Below, piece by piece: positions 16,801-25,864 of a DNA stretch of 64,000 nucleotides; the stretch's first letter is position 1, and each line of letters opens with the position of its first letter. A program made the translations under genes and the position numbers. Below the pieces are notes generated by a model. It was not told the DNA's origin. It ran no database searches and was given only the letters and a program-made list of their open reading frames with translations. The stretch spans positions 1,922,001 through 1,986,000 of the forward strand of contig NZ_CP023692.1 of the NCBI RefSeq assembly GCF_008704935.1, in the 5' to 3' direction. This stretch comes from Streptomyces vinaceus. GTDB taxonomy: Bacteria; Actinomycetota; Actinomycetes; Streptomycetales; Streptomycetaceae.

Positions 16801-18112
16801 CGTTGTCGGAGGAGGCCTGCCAGGCCAGCTTGACCTGGCCCGCGGCCGGCTCGGTGAAGGTCAGTGCGCCGGGGGCGGTGGGTGCCTGGGTGTCCCCGGT
16901 GCCGGCGGCGCGGGTGACGCTGTTGCTGTCGGGCGACTGGTTGCCGGCCGCGTCCCTGGCCCGGACCCGGTAGGTGACGCTCGTACCGGTGGGCTGGGTG
17001 TCGGTGTAGGTGGTGACGTCGCCGGCCACGCTGGTGCGCAGCTGGTCGTTCGCGTACACGTCGTATCCGGTGACGGCCGTGTTGTCGGTGGCGGCCTTCC
17101 ACGTGAGCTTGATCTGGCCGGTGGCGGGCTCGGTGTAGGCGAGCTGGGTGGGCGCCGTCGGGGGCTGGGTGTCCCCGGTCTGCGGGCCGTAGATCTCCAG
17201 CTCGGATATCTGCCCGCCGGGCTGTACGGAGTTGGCCGAGATCAGGACCCGCAGGTGGCGGGTGGTGGTGGCGTCGAAGGTGACGGTCACGGTGTTGGCG
17301 CTCGCCGGGTCGAACGCGTACGCCTTGGACGCGGTCAGGTCGGTGAAGTCGGTGCCGTTGGTGCTGCCCTGGAGTTTCAGGGTCTGGGTGCGGGCGCCCC
17401 AGCCCTCGGGCAGGCGCAGCACCACGCGGTCCACCCGGACGGAGGCGCCGAGGTCGGCCTGGAGCCACTGGGGCAGGGCGTTGTTGGCGCTCTCCCAGTA
17501 GCTGGCCGGGCTGCCGTCGTTGGCGTTGGGCGGGAGGTAGGTCTGCGTGCTGCTGCTGGCGGTCAGGGTCTTGCCGAGGGCCAGGTTGGCCGAGGACTCA
17601 CCGGCGGCGCGGACCTCCAGCTCGGAGAGCTGGGCCGCCTGCCAGCCGGTGTTCGCGGTGATGTCGATGCGGACGTACCGGGTCTGGGCGGCCGGGAAGG
17701 TGATGGTGACGGTGTTCCCGCTGCCCTGGCCGAAGGTGTACGTCGCCGAGCTCACCAGGGTGGTGAAGGCGGTGCCGTCGGCGCTGCCCTGGACGGACAG
17801 GGTCTCGTTGCGGCTCTCCCAGGCCGCGGGCAGCTTGAGCACGACCTGGTCGACGCGCGTGGTGGCGCCGAGATCGGTCTGCACCCATTGCGGGAAGGCG
17901 CCGCCGGCGCTCTCCCAGTAGGTGGACTGGTTGCCGTCGGTGGCGTTGGCGGCCGTGTAGGCGCCGTTGCTGCTGCTCGCCGCGGCGGGGCGGCCCGCCG
18001 CGATGCTCGGGCCGCCGGCGGCCTCGGCGGTCAGGGCCGGCCATCCCAGCATCAGCAGGGCCGTGGCGGTCAGGGCGGCCAGCGCCCTTCCTCTCCAGTG
18101 GAGCCTTCTCAT
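13823..18112 (-). CDS. Secreted multidomain GH87 alpha-1,3-glucanase (mycodextranase)
   Basis: 1429 residues from the ATG at 18112 (GAGG eight bases before). Signal peptide to about residue 32. Domains in order: discoidin-like F5/8C domains at about 35-170 and 175-310, FN3 repeats at about 316-401 and 408-494, a third discoidin-like domain at 502-640, two CARDB domains at 645-750 and 757-870, a CBM6/35-like domain at 875-1031, and a right-handed beta-helix catalytic domain from about 1040 to the end. The three catalytic Asp residues of GH87 fit D1191 (ADGIN) and D1214-D1215 (GDD): their 23- and 24-residue spacing equals that reported for characterised GH87 enzymes. It would cleave extracellular alpha-1,3-glucan, found for example in fungal walls. 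The gene belongs with the LacI and transporter genes downstream. Confidence 0.82.
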   Translation of the reverse strand: MRRLHWRGRALAALTATALLMLGWPALTAEAAGGPSIAAGRPAAASSSNGAYTAANATDGNQSTYWESAGGAFPQWVQTDLGATTRVDQVVLKLPAAWESRNETLSVQGSADGTAFTTLVSSATYTFGQGSGNTVTITFPAAQTRYVRIDITANTGWQAAQLSELEVRAAGESSANLALGKTLTASSSTQTYLPPNANDGSPASYWESANNALPQWLQADLGASVRVDRVVLRLPEGWGARTQTLKLQGSTNGTDFTDLTASKAYAFDPASANTVTVTFDATTTRHLRVLISANSVQPGGQISELEIYGPQTGDTQPPTAPTQLAYTEPATGQIKLTWKAATDNTAVTGYDVYANDQLRTSVAGDVTTYTDTQPTGTSVTYRVRARDAAGNQSPDSNSVTRAAGTGDTQAPTAPGALTFTEPAAGQVKLAWQASSDNVGVTGYEVYANNVLRTTVAGTATTYTDTQPADATVSYFVRAKDAAGNRSGDSNTVTRNGTGGGGSNLAVGKPITGSSVIHTFVAENANDNSTSTYWEGAAGAYPSTLTVKLGANADVDRLVLKLNPDSSWGARTQNIQVLGREQSAQGATNLVAAKDYAFDPASGANTVTIPVRARVADVQLRFTSNTGASNGQIAEFQVIGVPAPNPDLEVTGLSASPAAPVESDSVTLSATVRNSGPAPAAATAVTFKLGGSPVGTANVPALAAGATATVTAGIGARDAGTYPLSAVVDEANTVIEQNDTNNSFTGSPLVVRPVDSSDLVASAVSWSPSAPSAGQPVAFTVTVRNQGTIAAASGTHGVTLVLQDAGGATVRTLTGSFNGALAPGASTAPISLGSWPAANGKYTVKVVLADDANELPVKRANNTSTKPFFVGRGANMPYDMYEAEDAAVGGGATVVGPNRTIGDIAGEASGRKAVNLDATGEYVEFTTRAATNTLVTRFSIPDAPGGGGIDSTIDVYVNGVFKKALPLTSKYAWLYGAEAAPGNSPGSGAPRHIYDEANLLLGETVPAGSRIRLQKDAANTTSYAIDFVSLEQAVVTPNPDPATYTVPAGFTHQDVQNALDKVRMDTTGKLVGVYLPPGEYETASKFQVYGKAVQVLGAGPWFTRFHAPAGQDNTDNGWRAEASAKGSSFAGFASFGNYTSRIDGPGKVFDFSNVTDITIDNIWNEHTVCLYWGANTDRITIKNSRIRDTFADGINMTNGSTDNLVSNNEARSTGDDSFALFSAIDAGGADMKNNLYENLTTILTWRAAGVAVYGGYNNTFRNIHIADTLVYSGVTVSSLDFGYPMNGFGTDPTTFENVSIVRSGGHFWGSQTFPGIWLFSASKVFQGIRINNVDIVDPTYSGIMFQTQYIGGQPVNPIKDTVLKDITITGAKKSGDAFDAKSGFGLWANEMPEDGQGPAVGEVTIHNLKMSDNAVDVRNTTSTFRINQLP
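16631..17167. repeat. Tandem FN3-encoding repeat in the GH87 gene
   Basis: Two adjacent segments of about 260 bp (16631-16891 and 16910-17167) encode near-identical fibronectin type III modules. Shared strings include GDTQ.PTAP, GQ(I/V)KL.W, YTDTQP and RA(R/K)DAAGN. They look like a recent in-frame duplication and could recombine. Confidence 0.75.
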
Positions 18113-18327
18113 ATGTCCTCGTCCCTCGGCATGAGTTTTCTGAACCAGGTGAGATAGGAATTTGCGTCGTGCCGTGCGAGAGTTGCAGAGCTTTGCCGAG
18201 TCGTCTACAGCTCTGACCGCACTTTTATGCCGTCATCGCTTGCGCAAGCTGGCCGCAAATAACGCAAGCCATTTGCGTGCACATGGGAAATTCCGCTTCG
18301 GCCGAAGGCGACCTACCGTTGCTGGTC
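18113..18327. promoter_or_regulatory. Divergent region between GH87 and sensor-kinase genes, with operator palindrome
   Basis: Contains the perfect 12-bp palindrome GCTTGCGCAAGC (18238-18249) and GCAAAT (18255-18260) facing ATTTGC (18271-18276), with an extra CGCAAG between. These match the halves near the LacI gene start. The first site is about 130 bp upstream of the GH87 start codon. Other TTTGCG/TTGCAG halves lie at about 18163 and 18183. Confidence 0.55.
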
Positions 18328-19944
18328 ATGCGGTTCCTCCACATGAGCGCTCGGCGCCTCGGGCTGCCCAGACGGGCCGTCTCGCAGATCCTGCTGACCC
18401 AGCTGGCCATCGCCGCCGGGGTCGTCGTGCTCGCCACCGGGCTGTTCCTGGCCCCGCTCGGCGCGCAGCTCGACGACCAGGCCATGCGCCGTGCCCTGGC
18501 CATCGCCCAGAGCGCGGCGGCGGACCCCTCGCTGGCCGCCGACCTCCTCGACTCCGGCCCCAGCGCCGACAGCCCGGTCCAGGCCGCGGCCGAGCGGATC
18601 CGCCGGGCCACGGGCGCCGAGTACGTGGTCGTCATGGATCTGGACGGCATCCGCCGCTCGCACCCCGGCACCGACCGGATCGGACTGCCCGTCTCCACCG
18701 ACCCGAGCGAGGCCCTGGCGGGCCGCGAGGTGATGGAGATCGACGAAGGCACGCTCGGCCGCTCCGCGCGCGGCAAGGTCCCGCTCATCGCCGCCGACGG
18801 GGAGATCGTCGGTGCCGTCTCCGTCGGCATCGCCTACGACAGCGTCCACGACCGGCTGCTCGGCGCCATCCCGGGCCTGCTCGCCTACGCGGGCGGCGCC
18901 CTCGCGGCCGGTGCGCTCGCCGCCTACCTGCTGTCCCGCCGGATCCAGCGGCAGACCCGCGACCTGGCCTTCTCCGATATCGCCGGACTGCTCGCGGAGC
19001 GCGAGGCGATGCTGCACTCCATCCGCGAGGGCGTGATCGCCCTCGACCGCGACGGCCGGGTCCGGCTGGTCAACGACGAGGCCGCCCGGCTGCTGGGCCT
19101 GGCTCCCGGCACGGCCGCCACCGTCGCCGGGCGCCCGCTGGACGACGTACTGGGCGCCGGCCGCACCACCGACGTCCTCGCCGGCCGCGTCACCGGCCGC
19201 GACCTGCTGGCCGTCCAGGGCCCCCGGGTACTGGTCGCCAACCGGATGCCCACCGAGGACGGCGGCGCCGTCGCCACCCTGCGCGACCGCACCGAGCTGG
19301 AGCACCTCGGCCGCGAGCTCGACTCCACCAAGGGCCTGATCGACGCGCTGCGCGCGCAGGACCACGAACACGCCAACCGCCTCCACACCCTCCTCGGCCT
19401 GCTGGAGCTGGGCCTGCACGAGGAGGCGGTGGAGTTCGTCACCGAGGTCGTCGGCGTGCACCGCAGCACCGCGGAACAGGTCACCGAGAAGGTCCACGAC
19501 CCCCTGCTGGCGGCCCTCCTGGTGGGCAAGGCGACCGTCGCGGCCGAACGCGGCGTGCCGCTGCGGCTCGCCGACGCCACCTTCCTGCCCGACGGCCTCG
19601 TCGATCCAGGCGGGCTGGTCACGATCACGGGCAACCTGGTGGACAACGCCCTGGACGCGGCCGCCGGCTCCCCCGCCCCCCTGGTCGAGGTCGAGCTGCG
19701 CGCCGAAGGCCGGACGGCGATCCTCCGGGTACGCGACAGCGGCCCCGGCGTCCCGGCCGCCCGCCGGGAGGAGATCTTCACGGAGGGCTGGTCGACCAAA
19801 CAGCCCAAGGCCCACCGCGAGCGCGGGCTCGGTCTCGCGCTCGTACGCCGCCTCGCCGAGCGTCAGGGCGGCACGGCCCGGGCCGGCGAGGCAGCGGACG
19901 GAGGGACGGAGTTCTCCGTCGTACTCCCGGAGGCCCTGCGATGA
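18328..19944 (+). CDS. CitA/DcuS-type sensor histidine kinase
   Basis: 538 residues from the ATG at 18328; ATGs at 18277 and 18343 are alternatives and none has a good ribosome site. Membrane helix at about 20-43, an extracytoplasmic PAS/Cache sensor at 45-175 and a second membrane helix at 180-202. A cytoplasmic PAS domain follows (about 225-325), then a dimerisation helix with the phospho-accepting H346 in HEHANRLH (the DcuS/CitA-type HExxNRLH motif), and an HATPase domain (NLVDNALDA, DSGPGV, GLGLALV). This family senses di- and tricarboxylates. It overlaps the response regulator gene by ATGA. The adjacent symporter and citrate synthase genes fit a carboxylate signal (inference). Confidence 0.87.
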   Translation: MRFLHMSARRLGLPRRAVSQILLTQLAIAAGVVVLATGLFLAPLGAQLDDQAMRRALAIAQSAAADPSLAADLLDSGPSADSPVQAAAERIRRATGAEYVVVMDLDGIRRSHPGTDRIGLPVSTDPSEALAGREVMEIDEGTLGRSARGKVPLIAADGEIVGAVSVGIAYDSVHDRLLGAIPGLLAYAGGALAAGALAAYLLSRRIQRQTRDLAFSDIAGLLAEREAMLHSIREGVIALDRDGRVRLVNDEAARLLGLAPGTAATVAGRPLDDVLGAGRTTDVLAGRVTGRDLLAVQGPRVLVANRMPTEDGGAVATLRDRTELEHLGRELDSTKGLIDALRAQDHEHANRLHTLLGLLELGLHEEAVEFVTEVVGVHRSTAEQVTEKVHDPLLAALLVGKATVAAERGVPLRLADATFLPDGLVDPGGLVTITGNLVDNALDAAAGSPAPLVEVELRAEGRTAILRVRDSGPGVPAARREEIFTEGWSTKQPKAHRERGLGLALVRRLAERQGGTARAGEAADGGTEFSVVLPEALR

Positions 19945-20666
19945 AAGAGACCCCGATCCCCGGCATCCACGACATCCGCGATATCCACGTATTGGTCGTC
20001 GACGACGACATGCGTGTGGCCCGGATCAACGCGGCCTACGTGGCCAAGGTTCCCGGCTTCCGCGTCGTCGCCCAGGCCCATTCGGCGGCCGAGGCCCTGG
20101 CCCGTCTCGACACCCACCCCGTGGACCTGGTCCTCCTCGACCACTACCTCCCGGACGAGAACGGCCTGGACCTGGTCCGCCGACTGCGCCAGCTCGGCCA
20201 TCGCACCGACGTGATCATGGTCACGGCCGCCCGGGACCTGGCCACCGTCCAGAACGCCATGCGCCTCGGCGCTCTCCAGTACCTCGTCAAACCCTTCACC
20301 TTCGCGGGTCTGCGCACCCGCCTGGAGGCGTACGGGTCCCTGCGCCGCACCCTGGAGACGGGCGGCGAGGCCGAACAGGCCGAGGTGGACCGGATCTTCG
20401 GCGCCCTCGCCGCCGCCGGCTCCCCCAACGAGCTGCCCAAGGGCCACTCCGCCACCACCGCCGAACTGGTCCGCCAGGTCCTGCGCTCCGCCGAGGGCCC
20501 CCTCTCCACCCAGCTGATCGCCGACCGCGCCGGCATCAGCCGCCAGACCGCCCAGCGCTACCTGAAGCTCCTGGAGCGCACCGGCCGGGTCACCCTGGCC
20601 CTGCGCTACGGCGAGACGGGCCGCCCCGAACACCGCTACTCCTGGCTCCCGTCCGAGGGCGCGTGA
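19941..20666 (+). CDS. CitB/DctR-type response regulator
   Basis: 241 residues. The start codon overlaps the kinase stop (ATGA), indicating translational coupling. Receiver domain: acidic pair in LVVDDD (residues 19-23), phospho-acceptor D67 in LLDHYLPD, the conserved Thr in MVTAA and the Lys in LVKPF. C-terminal HTH at about 185-215 (STQLIADRAGISRQTAQRYLKLL) of the CitB type. It probably activates transport or catabolic genes for the carboxylate sensed by its partner. The convergent symporter operon is the nearest candidate target. Confidence 0.9.
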   Translation: MKETPIPGIHDIRDIHVLVVDDDMRVARINAAYVAKVPGFRVVAQAHSAAEALARLDTHPVDLVLLDHYLPDENGLDLVRRLRQLGHRTDVIMVTAARDLATVQNAMRLGALQYLVKPFTFAGLRTRLEAYGSLRRTLETGGEAEQAEVDRIFGALAAAGSPNELPKGHSATTAELVRQVLRSAEGPLSTQLIADRAGISRQTAQRYLKLLERTGRVTLALRYGETGRPEHRYSWLPSEGA

Positions 20667-20693
20667 CCGGGCGGGCCGGATGGGGGGCCGTGC

Positions 20694-22286
20694 TCAGACG
20701 GCCCCGGCCCCGGTCAGCGAACGGACCTCCGTCTCCGCGTACTTCGCCTCGACCGGCTCCTCGGCCGAGGTGACCGTCCCCAGCCATCCCGCCAGGAAGC
20801 CCAGCGGGATCGAGACCAGGCCCGGGTTCTGCAGCGGGAAGAACTGGAAGCTGACGGCGGGGAAGAGGGATTCCGGGCTGCCCGAGACCACCGGCGACAG
20901 AACGACCAGCACCACCGCCGGAACCAGTCCCCCGTACACCGACCAGACAGCACCCCGCGTGGTGAAACCCCGCCAGAACAGCGAGTACAGCAGCACCGGC
21001 AGATTTGCCGAGGCCGCCACCGCGAAGGCCAGCCCCACCAGGAAGGCCACGTTCAGGTCCTGGGCGAGCAGCCCCAGGGCGATCGCCACCGCCCCGATCC
21101 CGACGGCCGCGACCCTGGCGACCGCGACCTCGCTGCGCTGGCGCGCGTGGCGGCGCTTGAGCGAGGCGTAGAGGTCGTGCGCCACCGAGGCCGAGGAGGC
21201 CAGCGTGATCCCCGCGACCACGGCCAGGATCGTGGCGAAGGCGATGGCCGCCACGAACGCGAACAGCACCGCTCCCCCGGTCGTCCCGGCCCCGCCGCCC
21301 AGGAAGGCCGCGAGCAGCGGAACCGCCGTGTTCCCGGAGGCGTTGGAGGCCCGCACCTCGTCCGGGCCCACCAGCGCGGCCGCGCCGAACCCGAGCACGA
21401 TGGTCATCAGGTAGAAGCCGCCGATCAGCGCGATCGCCCACACCACCGACCTGCGCGCCGCCCGCGCCGTCGGCACCGTGTAGAAGCGCGAGAGGATGTG
21501 CGGCAGCCCGGCCGTCCCGAGGACCAGCGCGAGGCCGAGGCTCATGAAGTCGAAGCGCGACGTCCAGTCGGCGCCGTACTTGAGCCCCGGGCTCAGGAAG
21601 CGCCGCCCGTGCCCGCTGCGGTCGGCGGCGCTGGTGAGCAGCTGGTCGAAGTCCCCGTGGAAGCGCAGCAGTACGAGCACGGTGAGGGTGATGGCCCCGC
21701 CCATGAGCAGCACGGCCTTCACGATCTGGATCCAGGTGGTGGCCCGCATGCCGCCGAAGGACACGTAGACCACCATCAGCGCGCCGACCCCGATCACGGT
21801 CAGCGTCCGGGCCACAGTGCCCGAATCGCCGAGCAGCAGGCCGACCAGGCTGCCCGCGCCGACCATCTGCGCGACGAGGTACAGCACCGAGACGGTGACG
21901 GACGAGGCCCCGGCGGCGATCCGTACGGGCCGCTCGCTCATCCGGGCCGCGACCACGTCGGCGAGGGTGAAGCGTCCGCAGTTGCGGACCAGTTCGGCGA
22001 CGAGGAAGAGCACGACGAGCCAGGCGACGAGGAAGCCCACCGAATACAGCAGGCCGTCGTAGCCGAAGAGGGCGATCAGGCCGGAGATGCCGAGGAAGGA
22101 GGCGGCGGACATGTAGTCGCCGGCGATGGCGAAACCGTTCTCCATCGGGGAGAAGAGCCTCCCGCCGGCGTAGAACTCCTCGGCCGAGCCGTGCCGGTTG
22201 CGGCTGACCCAGGTGGTGATGCCCAGGGTGACCGCGATGAAGAGGCTGAACAGGATCAGCGCGAGCGTCTGGTGTTCGGTGGTCAC
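20694..22286 (-). CDS. Sodium:solute symporter (SSS family, ActP-like)
   Basis: 530 residues from a GTG that overlaps the upstream gene stop by GTGA. About 13 predicted membrane helices. SSS-type motifs include the FYAGGR loop after helix 1 and GDYMSAASFLG, as in the acetate permease ActP and other monocarboxylate symporters. It would import a small organic acid with Na+. Encoded with a DUF485 protein, the usual companion (compare yjcH-actP). The convergent CitA/CitB-type system may control it; substrate is not determinable from sequence. Confidence 0.88.
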   Translation of the reverse strand: MTTEHQTLALILFSLFIAVTLGITTWVSRNRHGSAEEFYAGGRLFSPMENGFAIAGDYMSAASFLGISGLIALFGYDGLLYSVGFLVAWLVVLFLVAELVRNCGRFTLADVVAARMSERPVRIAAGASSVTVSVLYLVAQMVGAGSLVGLLLGDSGTVARTLTVIGVGALMVVYVSFGGMRATTWIQIVKAVLLMGGAITLTVLVLLRFHGDFDQLLTSAADRSGHGRRFLSPGLKYGADWTSRFDFMSLGLALVLGTAGLPHILSRFYTVPTARAARRSVVWAIALIGGFYLMTIVLGFGAAALVGPDEVRASNASGNTAVPLLAAFLGGGAGTTGGAVLFAFVAAIAFATILAVVAGITLASSASVAHDLYASLKRRHARQRSEVAVARVAAVGIGAVAIALGLLAQDLNVAFLVGLAFAVAASANLPVLLYSLFWRGFTTRGAVWSVYGGLVPAVVLVVLSPVVSGSPESLFPAVSFQFFPLQNPGLVSIPLGFLAGWLGTVTSAEEPVEAKYAETEVRSLTGAGAV

Positions 22287-22786
22287 CGGCCGTCCCCCCG
22301 GCTCTGGTTCCGGTTGCGGCTGCGCTCCTGGTCGCGCTCCTGCTCGAAGACCGTCCAGCGCAGGTCGAGCGCGGCCCGGTCCCGGCGCAGCCGCGCGTGC
22401 CGGGAGTACGCCCAGGTCAGCAGGAAGGTGCTGAGGAACTGGCCGAGACCCGCCAGCAGGGCCACGTTGACGGCCCCGAACACGGGGCGGGCCATGAGGC
22501 CTGGCGCCATGGTCGCCGCGATCACGTAGGCGACGTACCAGAGGAGGAATCCGGCGGTCGCGGGGACGACGAACCCGCGGTACCGGCTGCGGACCTCCTG
22601 GAAGGCGGCGCTGCGCTGCACTTCGAGGTAGATGTCGGACGCCCCGGGCGCGGCCCGGCCGCCGGCGGCCGGACGCGGGGGCGGCGGTTCCCCGCCCTCG
22701 CCCTCCCCCCAGCCGACGGCGAGCGCGTCGTACCAGGGGTCGTCGAGCCGGATCGTTCCGGCATCGGGACCTTCGTGCTTGTCCAC
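22283..22786 (-). CDS. DUF485 membrane protein, symporter companion
   Basis: 167 residues from a GTG at 22786, preceded by AAGGAGAG. An acidic and Pro-rich N-terminal 45 residues, then the DUF485 core (FQEVRSRYRGFVVPAT, two membrane helices at about 75-95 and 105-128), then a charged Arg/Glu tail. DUF485 genes nearly always precede an SSS symporter gene, and here the reading frames overlap by four bases. Function is unknown; it may assist or stabilise the symporter. Confidence 0.85.
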   Translation of the reverse strand: MDKHEGPDAGTIRLDDPWYDALAVGWGEGEGGEPPPPRPAAGGRAAPGASDIYLEVQRSAAFQEVRSRYRGFVVPATAGFLLWYVAYVIAATMAPGLMARPVFGAVNVALLAGLGQFLSTFLLTWAYSRHARLRRDRAALDLRWTVFEQERDQERSRNRNQSRGDGR

Positions 22787-22864
22787 CGAACTCTCCTTGT
22801 CCGCTGCCGCATTGGCCGCGTGCCCACAAGGATGTGCGGTATGGACGTTTTCCGGACTGGTGTC

Positions 22865-22908
22865 CCGGTGCTCTTCACTCCAACAGGTGATGGAGTGAAG
22901 AGCACCGG
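22865..22908 (-). terminator. Long perfect hairpin after parE
   Basis: Two perfectly complementary 18-nt arms (22865-22882 and 22891-22908) around an 8-nt loop, 26 bp past the parE stop. No T run follows. It insulates parE from the DUF485-symporter operon. Confidence 0.75.
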
Positions 22909-22934
22909 TGTGCCGTGGTGCCGGTGTGCGCCGG

Positions 22935-25055
<2,121 letters not shown>

Positions 25056-25500
25056 GCAGTTCGCTCCTCGCTGAATTTCTTTTTCTGGCCCTGGCGGGCA
25101 CAGGGTGGCTCGGTTGCCCGTCGAAGGGTACCGAGGCCTGGTAGAGCCGATGCAACGCCACCCTCGTGCCTTCATCAGCCTAGTGCAGGACCGCACGGGT
25201 GTTCGATCCCCCGGCCGGGTGAAGCAAACATCACGTTCCCTTCCAGGCATGAACCATTTAGGGTTCGGGCACGTCCTCATGAACAACCGGCACTCAGCCG
25301 GGCAGGACGGAACTGCAACAAGCGAACGACTGACAACGCGAAACCGTAAAGCAACGCAATACGGCTCCTTCGCCGCCAACCGGCAGCAGCCGGCCAGCTT
25401 CGGAAGGAAGTTTCGAGGAAAAGCCGCGAGCGGGAACGTTTTCGGCCTGGTTGGATGTTGACCCTGGTACGACAGCTCGTCGAGCTAGAGAAGAGGCGAC
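25056..25500. other. Intergenic region between parE and the DUF7455 gene
   Basis: 445 bp with no convincing gene. It is less GC-rich than its surroundings. A perfect inverted repeat AGCTCG-T-CGAGCT lies at 25474-25486, just before the DUF7455 ribosome site, and TTGACC at 25458-25463 may be a -35 box. It should hold divergent promoters for both genes, which I could not pin down. Confidence 0.5.
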
Positions 25501-25734
25501 GTGACTACTGTTCTGACACCCGCGACCCCGCTGACGGCCGCTGACCGATGCGACCGTTGCGGCGCCCAGGCATATCTGCGCGTCGTCCTGCTGAGCGGCG
25601 GTGAACTGCTGTTCTGCGCCCACCACGGGCGTAAGTTCGAGCCGGAACTCAAGAAGATCGCCGCGGATATACAGGATGAGACCGAGCGGCTCACGTCCGC
25701 TCCGACGGCCAATGCCGACACCGAGGACCGCTGA
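25501..25734 (+). CDS. DUF7455 small zinc-ribbon-like protein
   Basis: 77 residues from a GTG at 25501 with AAGAGG upstream. Two metal-ligand pairs are visible: CDRC (residues 17-20) and CAHH (about 39-42), followed by a charged helix (KFEPELKKIAADIQDE). This is a small conserved actinobacterial family, typically found beside hrdB and the second gyrB gene. Function is unknown; the metal-binding pattern and size suggest a nucleic-acid or transcription accessory role, but that is speculation. Confidence 0.8.
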   Translation: MTTVLTPATPLTAADRCDRCGAQAYLRVVLLSGGELLFCAHHGRKFEPELKKIAADIQDETERLTSAPTANADTEDR

Positions 25735-25783
25735 CACAGGCCTATACCTCGCATCCGACGAGCCAGGACCGGCCAGGCCGGTC

Positions 25784-25822
25784 GACGGGCGGCACCCCTG
25801 AGACCCAGGGGTGCCGCCCGTC
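25784..25822. terminator. Bidirectional terminator between DUF7455 and trypsin genes
   Basis: Perfect 17-bp stem (25784-25800 and 25806-25822) with a 5-nt loop, in the gap between the two convergent genes. Among the strongest hairpins in the window. Confidence 0.88.
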
Positions 25823-25864
25823 CTCACGTTTCGGCGCCGCACGGCGACGCTCCGTCGGGCGCGG

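Noticed and set aside
14000..18112. Pectate lyase as the function of the beta-helix protein
   Set aside because: The fold class is shared, but the Asp/Asp-Asp spacing and the discoidin/CBM accompaniment fit GH87, and the sugar operon encodes an alpha-glucosidase rather than uronate enzymes.
20667..20693. Terminator between the response regulator and symporter genes
   Set aside because: The 27-bp convergent gap is G-rich, but I could not find arms of six or more matching bases.
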